A stretch of 64,000 nucleotides of DNA from Gracilaria gracilis. Taxonomy: Eukaryota > Rhodophyta > Florideophyceae > Gracilariales > Gracilariaceae. Each line of letters begins with the position of its first letter. Position 1 is the stretch's first letter. The notes under the pieces are model-generated. The model worked only from the letters and a program-made list of their open reading frames with translations. It did not search any database and had not been told where the DNA came from. Below are positions 20,835 through 33,415 of the stretch, in pieces. Location of the stretch: the NCBI GenBank assembly GCA_030374805.1, contig JARGSG010000246.1, positions 1 to 64,000 of the forward strand, read 5' to 3'. A program made the translations under genes and the position numbers.

Positions 20835-22836
20835 ATGGCGGACCAAGACTATGAAGAAACGGCCTCCTCCGGCTCGCCGGCAATTCGCTCCGACACAGAG
20901 CACACCACACCTGCCTACGCAGCGCATACTCCTTCACAAGGCGAATCCCTCCGACAACTCGTTCCACGAGCCTCACCAACGCACTCAACTCCCCCGGCCA
21001 CGCCGGTTATCGACTTAACGATTACCGAAATGTCCGGTCAGCAACCGAACCACCCTCGGCAGGGATACTTCACCGGCTTCCGGTCCGTTCTCCTGCCACA
21101 GGGCAACACCAGCCAACAACTTCCGCAAGGCGCCAACCAACCTGCGCAACCAGGGGCGCTTCCGACGACGCAGCCCACGGCTCAGCCGTCTAAACAACCC
21201 GTTGCGGGGGCAGGCCTGCAAGCGCCTCACCCGATGGCGGGAGTCATACCAGCCGGCATGCCGGTGCGCGTCTGGCCGCATTACGATACCCTGGTGGGGC
21301 GAATCCGAACAATCGGTCACACGGCCTCCAGTTGAGGTACGCGCCCTGGTATCATCCATTGGCAGTCCTCAATGAGGCATTGGTAATGGCGTACGCTGAT
21401 GCGACCAACACCCTTCCAGGGGACCTACCCGCCGACGTCACGGGGTCGTGGGATTGGAGGAACCGCATAGCGATTCCTACCCATCACATCCGTCGTGACG
21501 GCAGACAATCGATGGCGAGCGCGCACGCGGCGCTCGTCATGCTCGGTTACCAACGGTTTTGCCGGGCTCTATTCGAGTTTCCTATCCCCGCGGGGTACGA
21601 CTTTGATGTTGCGTTTTACCGCACACACGGGGAGATGACGTACTGCGACCGCCTCGCGGCGTTAGAAACCTTCGCATGGAGCAACTTTCCCGCAGCGCGG
21701 CAGGCAGCCATGTGCTGGGAGCGACCGATACTTCGGGCTGAGTTCCGCTACCTTCCCCGGGCATCCCGGTCGAACTTCTTTCAGAACTTCATCCGTTATG
21801 AAGGGCATTGGCGCTCCCGATTCGGTTTCTTCGTCCTATATCAAAACGTCGAGGTAGAGCGCATCGCTGCACCTCACCGACGTGGTCGGTACGTCCCACT
21901 CCCAGAGTGGTGGTCCTCCCTGGAGGCGTGCCGGGGGTGTTATGTTTAACTGCCCCCGGTCTTCACCTATATGGGGTCGTTCCTCCTCACAGATCCCCGG
22001 TCGGGGCTATGGTTAGTTGTGGTGAGCGAGTGGGCTACCCGCTTCGCGGCATACATCCTCACCGAGGTCTACGACCAGTATCGGCTTTGCTACGTACAAC
22101 CCCGCGTGCGGGTGGTCATCCGTAGCCTGGACTTGCGAATCCCCCTTGGGGCACTGCCAACGAGGAAGAAATGTTGGGGCTACTCGATTACAACGAGAAC
22201 GTTCGGTGGGATGAGGTTCCCATCGAACAAAGTGGCCGTCGAAACGGTGGTAGTGGCGGTTCCGGTCCAGGACTCGGGCGCAATACCCCGCTCGCGGGCT
22301 ACTTCGTATGTTTCGACCCGTGGGACTACCGGGAAATCAGCCGCGAAGAAGCGGAAGAATTCCGGGCTGCCCCGCGTGAAATCCCCAGCGACCACCCGCG
22401 AGGGTATGTCGACTCGGACGATTATTATCACGCTTACAGCGGGGGAGATCCAATGGTGGATAACGACCCCGATGCATTGGGCGAGACGGTCGAAGACGAC
22501 GGTGACGAAGCCGACGCGGTCGGGAATGACCACCAAGTTGACAACGCTGCGGCGGAGCCGGGTTCGAACACTCCAGCTGATCCCAATACGAGGCCGTCCG
22601 CTGCGGCAGTGACGACGGAACAAGAGGATGGTCCTCCTCCGCCTTCGGCGAGCGCTGGATCAGGCAATCCCAGTTCTGGGCCGCTGAATGAGCACGAGAT
22701 CATAGCCCGCTTCCTGCGTAGTGCAGACCTCAGCGCTACCGAAGCTTCGGGTGATGTCGTCGAAATGGTGGATGCCTTGGCAAACCGCCTCCGCGGGGGT
22801 GCTCTACCTAGTGGGGGTAGCGACTCGAACCACTAG
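20835..22836 (+). pseudogene. antisense accessory ORF of gypsy-1, unrecognised
   Basis: Runs opposite to gag and pol in the space between the chromodomain and the 3' LTR. It starts at ATG 20835 (MADQDYEETASSG). The N-terminal 165 residues are Pro/Gln/Thr-rich. A frameshift near 21330 leads into a folded-looking part with aromatic blocks (WYHPLAVLNEALVMAYADA, YQRFCRALFEF, NFFQNFIRYEGHWRSRFGF). One in-frame TAA (21947-21949) is followed by LLTDPRSGLW and AAYILTEVYDQY. A second frameshift near 22150 leads to an acidic C-terminal third ending at 22836. In total about 650 codons with three lesions. The preserved protein character across 2 kb argues for a former real gene. Function unknown. Antisense ORFs in the 3' region are known in some plant Tat/Grande-type gypsy elements; I see no basis for homology to them. 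Confidence 0.6.
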
Positions 22837-22983
22837 TGCCCGTTTCGGGTTGTCTTCCGGTTCGACAGGCTTTTCCATGACAACATGATGAACACAAAGT
22901 AAACTTCCCGTCCTTGACGGTCCTTCTTCAATTCTACTTCTATTCGGTCTTCCTTCTTCCCTCCCGTCCTAGACGGTTACCAA

Positions 22984-25900
22984 TTATCCCACTTGGGCTC
23001 TTTCCAGCGTGCCTGGTAGTGCGGTGCCGGCGCGTCGGTGATACTGTACGACCCGTGATCGGGGGAGGTGTTCGATCGGTTCCTCTGTATCCCCTTCGGG
23101 GCCATAGCCGTACCAACGGACGCGGTAGAGCAGGTCGCCGTTTCCGTCGTAGGAATGCCCGATTACTCGGTCGACGACGTACTCCTGCACGTACACTTCC
23201 CGGCCTCGCCGTGTTGTCGTCACTTCGCGTATAGCGGTGCCTTCATGGGAGGAAATGTCCCTCAAAACGGTGTCGGGGCCCACCAAGGTAGTATCGGTGC
23301 CGTCCCTACGGGGTGTTGCTCTCCCACTTGCGTGGTGGTCCTCCGGTATCGCGAGTCTGCGTGGGTCAATCCGCCTTGGTGATGACGTTGTCGTCGTATC
23401 CCCCGGCGGGGGTGCTCCGCGCTTAGCGGGAAGGGGCGCGTGTGGCGCGTCCTCCCGTGTACGGGCACGTGACTCCAACAACGGTTGGCTGGAATTTGCC
23501 CTAGTCCGATCCGCCTCCCTGGCGCGTGGACCCTTCAACGGCTGCGCCGTGCCTTGCTGGCTTGGCACCCCGCGTGCGGTGGCTATTTCCGGTAAGCCGG
23601 CATGTGCTGTGCTGGTCCCATGTGGGGCGTGTACAGCACTCTTCCCGTGTGGGGCGCGTACATCCGGCGCTGTGCCCATTACTTGGAGAGGTTTCGACTT
23701 GGTCGGACGTAGTGTGCCGTGGTAGACGGGTGCCAACTCCGGAGCGGCCGGTGTCGTGCTGGCGGTGCCAGGTTCTACCGAGACACTCGGAGTGCCACTG
23801 CGCAAGCGCGCCTTGCCCTGCGTGGGTGGTCTTCCCTCGCGATGAGATGTTCCGTTGACAACGGTCGGGCTTCTAGTTGCAGCGTCCTCCCGGCTGGAGG
23901 GCGCTACTGACGGCTTCGTCTGAACGTTCCCCAGTGGGGTGTTGACTCTTGCGCACAGCGTCACTGGCTCATCTTCGGGGCTGCGCTCCGCATTCTGCGG
24001 CAATGAGGGCACGCGAGTAACCGTTTCAGCGGAAGAATCCTCAACGAGGGGAGATGCGGGCACAACCTGTATGGGGCTTGGTACAACAGGACGATTGTCG
24101 TTCCGGGCTTGCGGCGTCCACTGTATTGTGGTGTCCCGTGTACCACGGTGCGAAGTCCGCGTGATGCTTGTACTCACATCGCCCTTGACGGGGGTACTTC
24201 CCTCGCCACGAGGTGTTGCATTCCCAGTGCTGGGTTCCTCTGCCGCAGCGTTTTCTCGGCTGGAGGGCGCCACTGACAGGTGCTTACGAACTTTCCCGGA
24301 AGGGGTGGTGTTCTCTCCGTGCTGCGGCAACTGCGATGGAGACTCAACTGCCTCCACGGAGGGTTCGTCGACGTTCGGGGACGAAAACCCCTGAGAGGGG
24401 CTTGCCACTGCAGATCGGCTGTCGTTCCGCGAGAGCGGCAGCGATCCTGCAACACCTTCCCATGCTTCACGGCGCGAATTCCGTTGCGACGGCGAAAGAT
24501 CTCCATCGGAGCAGCTGTTTCCCTCCCTCTCCTTAGACAGAGCAACGGGGGGGTGCGTTGGGGGTCCCGCCTGGCGGGTGATAATCCGACCATGGGCGGT
24601 AGAAGAAGGCATTAGGCCGTGTAGGCCTGAGTGCTCAGGCTGTGCCGGCGTTTCCGATAACATCGGAATATCTGAGAGGCCCCGGGTGGGGTGTGGTAGA
24701 ACTGAAGGTCGTTCGACCACTGATGTTCCCGGATTATCCGGTGTTGCTGTACCCGTAGAAACGAGAGTACTGTCCAGTACTACCTCAGACGAGGGTGGAG
24801 GGGCCAGGACAACGCGATCGCCGGATAACTGCTGGTGCGTATCGCCCATCTTCACCACGACAGTGTCGGTAGTTATAGAGATCACCCTGAAAGGGCCGTC
24901 CGCCACTGGCGAGAGCTTGTGACGCCTTTCTCGTTCCGGGTTATAGTACTCCTTCCGTACATAGATGTAGTTACCAACCGCAATTGGCGGATTGTCAGGA
25001 CGCCGTAAGCGGTTGTCAAAATCACGCTTGTAAGCGGCCTGGGCACGTTCCATAGACTTCCGCGCAGCGGGAACCAACTTGGTTAAACATTGTTTCCAGT
25101 TGTTACGGCAGTCGCCCACGGATGGAAAGGTTCCAAGCGTAGCTTGCGGTCCCAACGCCAACGGTGGGGGCGAACGGGATAGTACCAACTCGAATGGCGA
25201 TACCCCGGTAGTCCGGTGAACCTGAGTGTTGTAGGCGAAGGTAATCTCATCAGTGTACAGATCCCAAGTCTTTGGGTGGTCAGCAATGTACGAACGCAGA
25301 GATGCGAGCATTGTCCCGTTGAACCGTTCGACTTGCCCATTACATTGGGGTGATAAGTAGTTGTGAACAGGTTCTTTACATCCGGGATGCGACACACATC
25401 CTGGAAGAACCTGGACGCAAACTGCTTTCCGTTGTCGGATAACAACTCCACTGGAGGTTCATACGCGAATACCCAATAAGTAGCGAACGCCTTAGCCACC
25501 GTGAAAGCGAATATCCCCGGAAGAGGGACTGTCCGAACCAGCTTCGAGAAGCGCTCGGTGATGACAAGTAAAAACTTGTTGCTCCGCCTCGTTGTGAGGA
25601 GTGGTCCGAGAATGTCGATCGCGACAAACTCGAGCAGTGCCCTTGCAGGGAAAAGCTTCAGCGCCTTGCTGTTCTTCCGAAGTTTAACTCGGTTCTTTGC
25701 ACACTCCGTACAGAAGCGTACCGTGGCGTAGCAATCCACCGCCATGGCGGGCCAGTAAAAGTCGCTTTTCAGGGTGAGATAAAGCTTCCGGCCACCGGCG
25801 TGACTACTTATCTTCGGGTAATGCGTTAAATGCAACACCCGCGACTGCAGGGAATGCGGAACCACGACTTGTGGGTTTGCCTCAACTGTCCTCACGAGGT

Positions 25901-28731
25901 ATCCTCGGTCGTTCACCTCGAAAGGGAGTACTTCACCACCGTTAAGACGGGCGCGTACCCCTACAGAAAAGAGGTCTCCGAACTGCTCTCTTACCAGTTC
26001 TTCTGGAGTAATGGGAACAAAATTCCGCGGTGGGGGTTTCTCAGTGGCAACCTCGCCGGAGGCGAGGAGCTCGTCAAAGTCAGCATCCATATCCAAATCT
26101 TCTGGCCTATCCGGATCTTCCGGTTCCTTTCCGTCCACGACGAAGCACGGGATCTCGTCATCTTCGGTTGCGAGGGCTTCTCCACTCGTGGATAGACGAG
26201 AAAGCGCATCAGCCTGAGTGTGCAACGCTCCTTTCTTATATATGACCGTGAAGTCGTATGCCGCTAAGCGCAGTCTCCACCGCATGAGGTGGCCCGATGA
26301 ATCGGAGATCTTCATCAACCACCTCAATGAGGAATGGTCCGTGTACACGGTAAAGTGGAAACCCATAAGATAGGGGCGGAGAGTGGAAAGCTCCCACACA
26401 ACGGCGAGACACTCTTTCTCTGATACAGAGTAGTTCCGTTCGTGAACGTTCAGCGAACGCGGCCATTAAGCAATTGGCTTCCGTTCCCCTTCTGGGCTGG
26501 TTTGGAAAAGAGCGCAACTGACTTGGTAGCCGCTCGAGTCCCTGTACACGGAGTACGGCAATCCCAATTTGGGTTACGATAGGATCGGTGCTGACGTGAC
26601 AGCCTTCTTTAATGAGTTGAACGCATCCGCTTACGCGGGCGTTAAGGGTTTCAGTTTCGGTGGCTGTCCCTTACGCAGTAGCGCGTTAAGCGGCGCCGCG
26701 ATATCTGCCAAGTTCGGGATGAACCGTCGATAGACGTTGACTAGCCCCAGAAAGGACCGGAGTTCCGTCTGAGTACGGGGTTGCTTTGCCTCAACGAGGG
26801 ATTTGACGGGAGCTTCCTCGATCGACAGTCGTCAAGAACGGATCACGTGTCCCAGATACTTGATCGTATCTGTGAAGAAGTCACACTTCCTCAGCTTGAG
26901 GGTTATCCCAGCATCCCTTAAAAACGATTAGAACTTCCCTGACATGGGTGAGGTGGTCGTCAAGGTTACCTGAGAAGACAATGATGTCATCCAGAAATAC
27001 CAAGCACGACCGCCACTTGAACCTGTTGAGCAGGATATGGACCGCTCGCTGAAAAGTAGCGGGGGCGTTGGTTAAACCAAACGGTATCCGCTTGAAGCGG
27101 TAGGACCCAGAATGGCAGACGAACGCAGTCTTGTCGCGGTCCTCTTCCCTTACAGGGACCTGCCAATATCCCCAATTGGCATCCAGCGCCGTGAACACGG
27201 TAGCATTGCGAAGCGAGTCAATGCACTCGTCCATACGCGGTATGGGGTAGCTATCCCGTACAGTTACGGCGTTGAGGCGACGGTAGTCGATACAAAATCG
27301 CCACGTGCCGTCAGCCTTCACTGCCAGTACAACTGGAGAAGCCCAGGGTGACAGAGCGGGTTCAATCACCCCGGCGCAGAGCATCTTGTTCACTTGGAAC
27401 TGCTCCACTTACCGAGCTTTCGGTCCTGCCCTGTACGGGGGTTGTGCCACTGGACGCGCGTTTGGCAACAAGTCGATACGGTGTTCCGTCGCAGAACTCT
27501 CTCCAAGAGAGCCATCCCGCATCGTGCTAAATTCCCGTGGCATATCACGGAGTTGTTCGCGGTGCGATACCGGTACGTGACCGAGGTCCAACTCTTCCAG
27601 AGCCTTCACCGGGTCAAGCCGGTCGTAGCTTGTAGAGCCACGCTGTCCTGTGTCGGAAACAGGTTGCAAATCCGAATCATTCGGCGACTTCTCCGTTGAA
27701 ACGGCGGTGTCCACCCCCTCCTTAGACGAAGCGTCGGGGCTCTCGGAACTGTCTCCCTCCTTGGAGGTAACCAATCCGAGAACATCGGCAGCAGTCATCC
27801 GCGTCCGGAGCATGGCGAGCGGGTGCGGGGTGGCTGATCCAATCACTTGGTTCTTTACCAGATACTGGGGTTTGGTGCCAAGGTCGGCAACCAAGATTTG
27901 AAACGGAGTATCCGCGTGCACCTGCACAATTCCGTTTGCAACGGCCATTTGACACTTCTCTTACAACGAGGAAAGGGGCTGTATGACCGGCATGCCGTGT
28001 TGACGGGAGTTGACCTTCACCATAACCTGGGACTCCGGCGGTATAGAAACCGACGCGGTAACGCGGAGCTTCGTGGACTCCCGCGTGGCGGGCGATGGTT
28101 CCTGCGCAGCAGGCAGCGGAACTTGCTTCTGTGAAGCGCGCTTAAGCGGGTGACGGACAATCGGTACTGATGATCCGTCGTCGAGTTCCAAGCGCCTGAG
28201 GCGGGGCCAGATTGCTTCGAAAAACATGTCGCAGTAATCCCATCCCAGTATAACTGGCGCAGCCAACGAACGGCAAACGACAAAGTCGAGCTTCACCATA
28301 GAGGTGCCCAACGGGACGACCAAGTCGACGGTTCCCACCGTTGATAACGGGTTGTTATTCGCGTCAGCGACGTTCGGGACCGCTTCGGAACGGATACGAG
28401 ACCGCACCAGCGGGGGCAATACGGACTCCACGACGAAGTTCGGGCCAGCACCTGTGTCCAGGACATTTAGAAATCTTACCAGAAACTGGGGGTTGAAGCC
28501 AAGATCAGCACAAACTTTATAGTTTCGCTTGACCATGACCATGATTCTATCCGGGATCCGGTTATTCTTTACCCGTATCCACGGTCGACGCAGAACACCC
28601 AAGTGTTCCGAATCCACGTCAGCGGTGTCACTCCTTGACAGGATCTTCACCGGGGAGCGAGGCAACGACGCCTCGGGCGTCCTCGACCTCGACTCTGAGG
28701 ACGCCTCTCCCTGAGGGGAGACTCCCTTCAT
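22984..28731 (-). pseudogene. gypsy-1 pol with C-terminal chromodomain
   Basis: Begins at ATG 28731, which overlaps the gag stop as TAATG. The aspartic protease has LDTGAGPNFV and VILGWDYC. Reverse transcriptase (about 27.5-26.7 kb) has WRFCIDYRRLN, FTALDANWGYWQV and FLDDIIVFSG. RNase H follows with VYTDHSSLRWLM and QADALSRL. Integrase has an H-H-C-C finger (CTECAKN), AIDILGP, LLSDNGKQF and NGQVERFNGT, so the catalytic D, D and E blocks are all visible. A Pro/Ser/Thr-rich linker of about 500 residues includes two related units (each with SVAPSSRE). The chromodomain ends the protein (VVDRVIGHSYDGNGDLLYRV, then RWYGYG). Lesions are in-frame TAA at 27961 and 27409, frameshifts near 26.92 kb and 25.34 kb, and further damage around 26.4-26.9 kb. 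The chromodomain would target integration to marked chromatin. Confidence 0.9.
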
Positions 28732-30904
28732 TAGTTTCCCTGGTCTTCCGCCTGCGACGACGTCTCAGGGTCCTCGACCACGAGGGCTTGGGCATTTCGA
28801 TGAGGGTTCACCACGCGAGTGGCATTTGCATCAGCGACCTGCGGAGCAGGAACAACCGGTCTTGCCGGGAGTGGCCGCGATTGCGGGATGACGTGCAAGA
28901 AGTCCGTCTTGGCTCGCAGATAAGATGCGACCGGGAGAACTCGCTTCTCCTCGGGAGTGAGTGCCTCGTAGTTGACCACTACTTTTGGCAACTCCCTCAT
29001 CGTGAGGAGACACTGAGGCGAAGTGTGCCCATGTGTATAACACAAGTGGCGAATTAGCCTCGACGCCTCCGCTTGTGGGTTACCATTCCGAGCATCGGCG
29101 AATGGAACCGCAGGGCGGGTGTCTCTACATCCTGGCAGTTGAAAACGGGTATCTCCATTCGAATAGGGAATAGGAGGTTCCATCATACGACGGTTGTCTG
29201 CGTACAGCGCTGGGTCGGCCAGCGCCGTATCGCACGATGCATCCGTCGTGGACGGGAGTTCCGTGGTCAGCACGGAAGCGACTTTGCCATGCGCAAGCTG
29301 GACGTTGTCATATCCCTGTTGAGGGTGTTCGTCCGCGATTAGCGAGAGCGATGGGGAGCGGTCCTTCATTACCAACGCTTTAGCGGGCTTCCACCTCGAC
29401 TGAGGACCACGGGCACGTAGTGCATCACCCTCCGCGCGAGCGGCTTGGACCAACTCGAGGTAAGTAATCCTCGGTTTGTCCTCCCGACGTCGGGCGACGA
29501 TTGACTTGATGGCTGCGCTCAGACCATCAATGAGCATCGTAGAACGTTCCCCAGCGCTGTAGACATTGCCACAGCGGTGGAAAGCCTTGTTGAGGCGCAC
29601 CGAGTAATCCGTTTCGACCTCTCCGGGGAGCTGTCTGGTATCCCTCAAAGCGAGGATCGCTGACTGAATGGCATCATTTGTCGGGTACGACCTCAAGAGG
29701 TACTGCACGGCCTCCGGCCAGCACGTGACCCCTCCTTCGGAAGCTCTCGACGAACCTCTTACAGAGTGAAATTGGTCTTCGGCCACTCCCGGTCAAAAGT
29801 ACGGCAGCGCCACATATGCCTGTCCTTCGTTCATACCGAGTATATGGGCCTCCGCCATGAAGCGGGCGAGGAAATCCAGGACCATAATTGGATCCTTTCC
29901 AGAAAAGTTCTGGTTCCTCAGTGAAAGTTGCATCCGCTTGATGCAATCTTTCACTCGTCTCGTTCCACGGGATGTGCGATCCAGCGATGAATCCTCCAGC
30001 CGAGAGTATCGGTACGAAAGTAACTTTCGGAACATCCCATTCGTAGGCTTCAATTTCCGGAGTCCGGAGTGTCTCCTGCCCTTGGTGCTGGAGCGAATCA
30101 CCCACTGGGTGGCAGACAACCGCGTAGAGCGGAAAGAGCCCTCACGGCGATCATCCTCCGACTCAGAGTCAGAAGAAGTAGAACCATCCGAGTGACTCGG
30201 GTTAGAATCCGACGAGGTCGGTGTATCCGAATGTTCGTTGTAGCGTTTGGATTTCGGCCTCCGGCGGCCTTTGCCCGTTCGAGCGCGCTGGTCTCGTTGT
30301 GACACGGCAGCAACCGGATCATCCGGAGAGTTATTGTCCATTGTTATGGTTTGCTCCAACGTCTCCCGACGGGCTCGGACGCGATTGAAGCGCTCCTCGA
30401 TCCCTTCAACGAATGCGGCGGGCGAACCCAAACACTTCAACATTTTGTTGACATCAGACCGCAATACGCCGAGATCTTCAGCAACATCCCTCGCGTGGGC
30501 ACTCTCGACTACCTCACGGAGGGCTCGAAATTCCGCCACAAGGGCATTGTGGGCGGCACGCAGAGTGCGTACCTGGTCCTCCAGGGAATTCCCCTGGGGG
30601 GGGTGTTGGCAGCCTCACGGCGAGGTAAGAATCGCGCAACAGCGGCTTCTGGCTGGGACGCCAAAGGCGTACCAGTAGCGACTGGAGCAGGCCCGGCAAC
30701 AGGCCGAGAGCTGGCCAACGAGGGCAAAGGAAGGCCCCGGGATTCTTGGTGTTGGCTCGAAGTCAGAGAGAAAACCTTCGCGGCCAGGGTAGAAGCAGCC
30801 CGAATCGTGATTTTAGAAACCACCCGATCATGGGGTACATCCCCATCATCACGGGAGCGGCTGCGGGTAACCGCCGGCTCCGTCCCAGATGGCTTCCGAG
30901 ACAT
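28731..30904 (-). pseudogene. gypsy-1 gag
   Basis: Starts at ATG 30904 (MSRKPSGTEPAV), 83 nt inside the 5' LTR. The N-terminal region is Ser/Arg-rich. A C-tract near 30595 carries a one-base frameshift, after which a heptad-like coiled coil follows (LEDQVRTLRAAHNALVAEFR). Then comes an acidic Ser-rich stretch, a basic block, and the retrotransposon Gag core with YLLRSYPTNDAIQSAILAL and YSVRLNKAFHRCG. One in-frame TGA lies at 29793-29795. A short C-terminal Cys/His segment (HLCYTHGHTSPQC) may be a remnant nucleic-acid-binding finger. The stop TAA overlaps the pol ATG. Confidence 0.8.
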
Positions 30905-30986
30905 CGATGAGACCGTTAAACGGGAGTACACGGAACCTTCCGGACACAGTAGAAATTACCTCCACAAGACGAAACGCAGACAGACA

Positions 30987-31737
30987 GGAAAAAACCACGA
31001 AGACGTTCGGGATCTTCCTCAGGCGAGGCAGCACAGTAGCAAAGCCCTTCCAGGGATGACACGACGCAGTCGGTTTGTAAGGCCGAGGCCACCCTTCACG
31101 CCAGGTGTAGGAAGGTAAACCAGAAGCTGGAATCCGTGTAAACTGTGCTTGCGTATCCTCAGATGAGGCGGTGTTCCACAGGGGTGGCAAGTGTAGACAG
31201 GTGTCAGCACGAGCCGCGGGTGGCGGAGAACAACCCGAAAAAGGGGAAAAGAGAAAGGGAAAGTCACGAGAGTGACGGAGAGAGACGTCAAAGTCGGGCA
31301 AATCCTTATACAAGGCAAACGCGACAAATAGCGGTGTAATACTCCCACAATTGCGTTCGTTTGGTTGACGAAGGGCGGTTAGACGGTCCGTATGCTACGG
31401 GATATCCCTCCGAGGAGAAGCTGAATACCGCCGAAGGCGAAGAATCTAGAGCCAACCCTGGTTGGGGAGATTTACTTAGTTGCGGGGCCCAGTTGCCCCG
31501 ACACTATATATTGTGTAGCTAACCTCCCGTACTGTATGGCAAATACTATAATAATCTAGAATACTCCCATAAAGGGGGCAGAATTACCAGCAATGCTTTG
31601 CCAATTTCCTGGACTCTGCCGTGTCCCACGTGTCCCATCCACCAACGTGGCCTTCGTATGTAGTCATAATTAACCCAGTCGACATGTCGGAAAATAACTA
31701 AGTCGCGGGAATCCCTCAAAGAGGGCGTTGCACTTCA
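30987..31737 (-). repeat. gypsy-1 5' LTR
   Basis: Second copy of the 751 bp LTR. The gag ATG lies only 83 nt inside it. I could not recognise a tRNA-type primer binding site at its inner edge. Confidence 0.85.
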
Positions 31738-33415
31738 AATTATCATGACGGCTTCCGCGCTGGGAAAATGTGAGTGCTGACAATATTGACCCTGTAAAAA
31801 TTGGGACCAATGGCTGTTCTCATTTTTGGAGGTCAAGTCGGTTCGCTTACAAAGGGTGATCTCTAGAAGATATCCTAATTAATGTTGGAAAAGTGCGCCC
31901 CAAAGCTACACACAGATGTTGTGTCACCAATTTATTGACCATGTGAAGAATGTCGCTTTTCCCTGTTTTCTGTTTTCGACCAAAGTTTTCCAGGCTTTTC
32001 TTGGTCAGGTGGCGCTTTTGAAGCAATGAAATATACTATCACCTACTCACTAGTCAGATACGGTTCGACATTTAAAAGAATATTCTTGAAACAAATCCGC
32101 GCTTTTCAAGAACTAGAGTATAAAAATTGCAACTTTACACGAATGAGCTTCATTTTAGTGTTTTTCCGTTTCCTTTAATACGAAACCGCTAGTTTCTTAG
32201 ATCCATTTATTTCCTGGGAAGAGCGGTAAATCGCACATCCAGAGCTTGTTCTCAACGTTAAAAAATGTGACGTAATCTAGACCTACAGTTCCAAATCTAG
32301 ACTAGTTCGAAAAAGCACTTTTACATTGCTGGTGCGTTGTTCCACCTATTACCATGGCTTTCTGTCAAAAACACGGCAACATGTTCCGCAAATCTACCGA
32401 CATCTTACGATGTGTATGCAACGGGTTCAACGAAAACACAACCTCCGTAGCTCGTTGAGCTTTCATTCTCTATTAGTGAACAAAGCATACTTTTGTAGAG
32501 TGACCGACGTAGTACAAGGTTATCTACAACTCGAGAGATAAAGCTTAATAGTTTCCAGAAGTACGCCGAAGTAAACACCGCCATATACCGCAGATATCGC
32601 TATTTTTCGCAACTGACAACGCCATTTTTACCTACTTTCTGAGCTCGAAAACTAATAAAACCACACTACTCCGCTTTCTATCTTTTAGATAATCCGAAAT
32701 ACGCAACATAATCTGGACCTACTACCGTTTGGTCGATGTGGTAGGCAGACGAATTTCAAGATAACTAGCAACATGTTGCATCTACCGTGCCTCATGTCGA
32801 GGATGCCATGGTCGACATGTGTGACTTTCAACGAAAGAAATGAAAGTAGCTACTGTATACGTCGACGTCTGAGGCTTACAGTGTATTTTGTACGGAGCTG
32901 TCACATTTGGTGACATACGCGTTACAGGTACAGTAGAAAATAAATTTCGAAAATGTTCGATTTACTGCTCTTCCCTGAAAGATTCACCTACCATCACAGT
33001 ATGAATCCTACGAAGTACTGGTACATAAAGAAGTGCGCAAACACTAAAGAAAGAGTGCAGAACACTGTTTACCGTTCAGTTTTACGAAACCTACCTTGTG
33101 CGTAGAGACGATGTTACCCTACTTCCGTGCAGTATTTCTTCATGAATAATACTAAATTGGACACATCCCTTGACAGTCACAGTCTGACGCGGTATGAGGT
33201 ATTTTGAAAAAGCAATAACTCGGATGTTGGAATGCATTTGTGAGGTAAATTACTCATCACTATTCAATTTTGATGACGATTACACAAGGTGTAAGAATTC
33301 AACAGACATATTGGTAGATTTGCTAGGCATGTGAGGGAGAGAAAGAGCGTTTGAGTTTAGCATAAATAAAGATTCCAAAAAGAAACGCCTAGCGATATTC
33401 TGGATTCGACGAGCT
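31738..33415. other. AT-rich intergenic DNA, inferred transposon interior
   Basis: No gene found. If gypsy-1 inserted between the two divergent genes of a Harbinger-type transposon, this is the part between the insertion and the transposase start. One small hairpin (CATGTCGA/TCGACATG, 32793-32819) is present. Confidence 0.4.

Larger units (their letters stand above)
20037..31737 (-). mobile_element. chromodomain Ty3/gypsy element with an antisense ORF (gypsy-1)
   Basis: An 11.7 kb element read on the minus strand, bounded by 751 bp LTRs (20037-20787 and 30987-31737) that align without gaps and differ at about 28 positions by eye. In element order: 5' LTR, gag, protease, reverse transcriptase, RNase H, integrase, a long linker, a chromodomain, then about 2 kb carrying an ORF on the opposite strand, and the 3' LTR. 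A purine tract (AAGAGGGGGATA on the minus strand) precedes the 3' LTR. The outer LTR edge is uncertain by a few bases, and I found no target-site duplication. Several stops and frameshifts make it defective. GC content is much higher than in the second gypsy element. Confidence 0.88.

Noticed and set aside
23237..24922. Plus-strand frames opposite the gypsy-1 integrase linker
   Set aside because: They mirror the GC-rich low-complexity linker and lack the protein character of the antisense ORF at 20835-22836.
20032..31742. Target-site duplication of gypsy-1
   Set aside because: The flanking bases (around AATGG and AATTA) do not match well enough to claim one.
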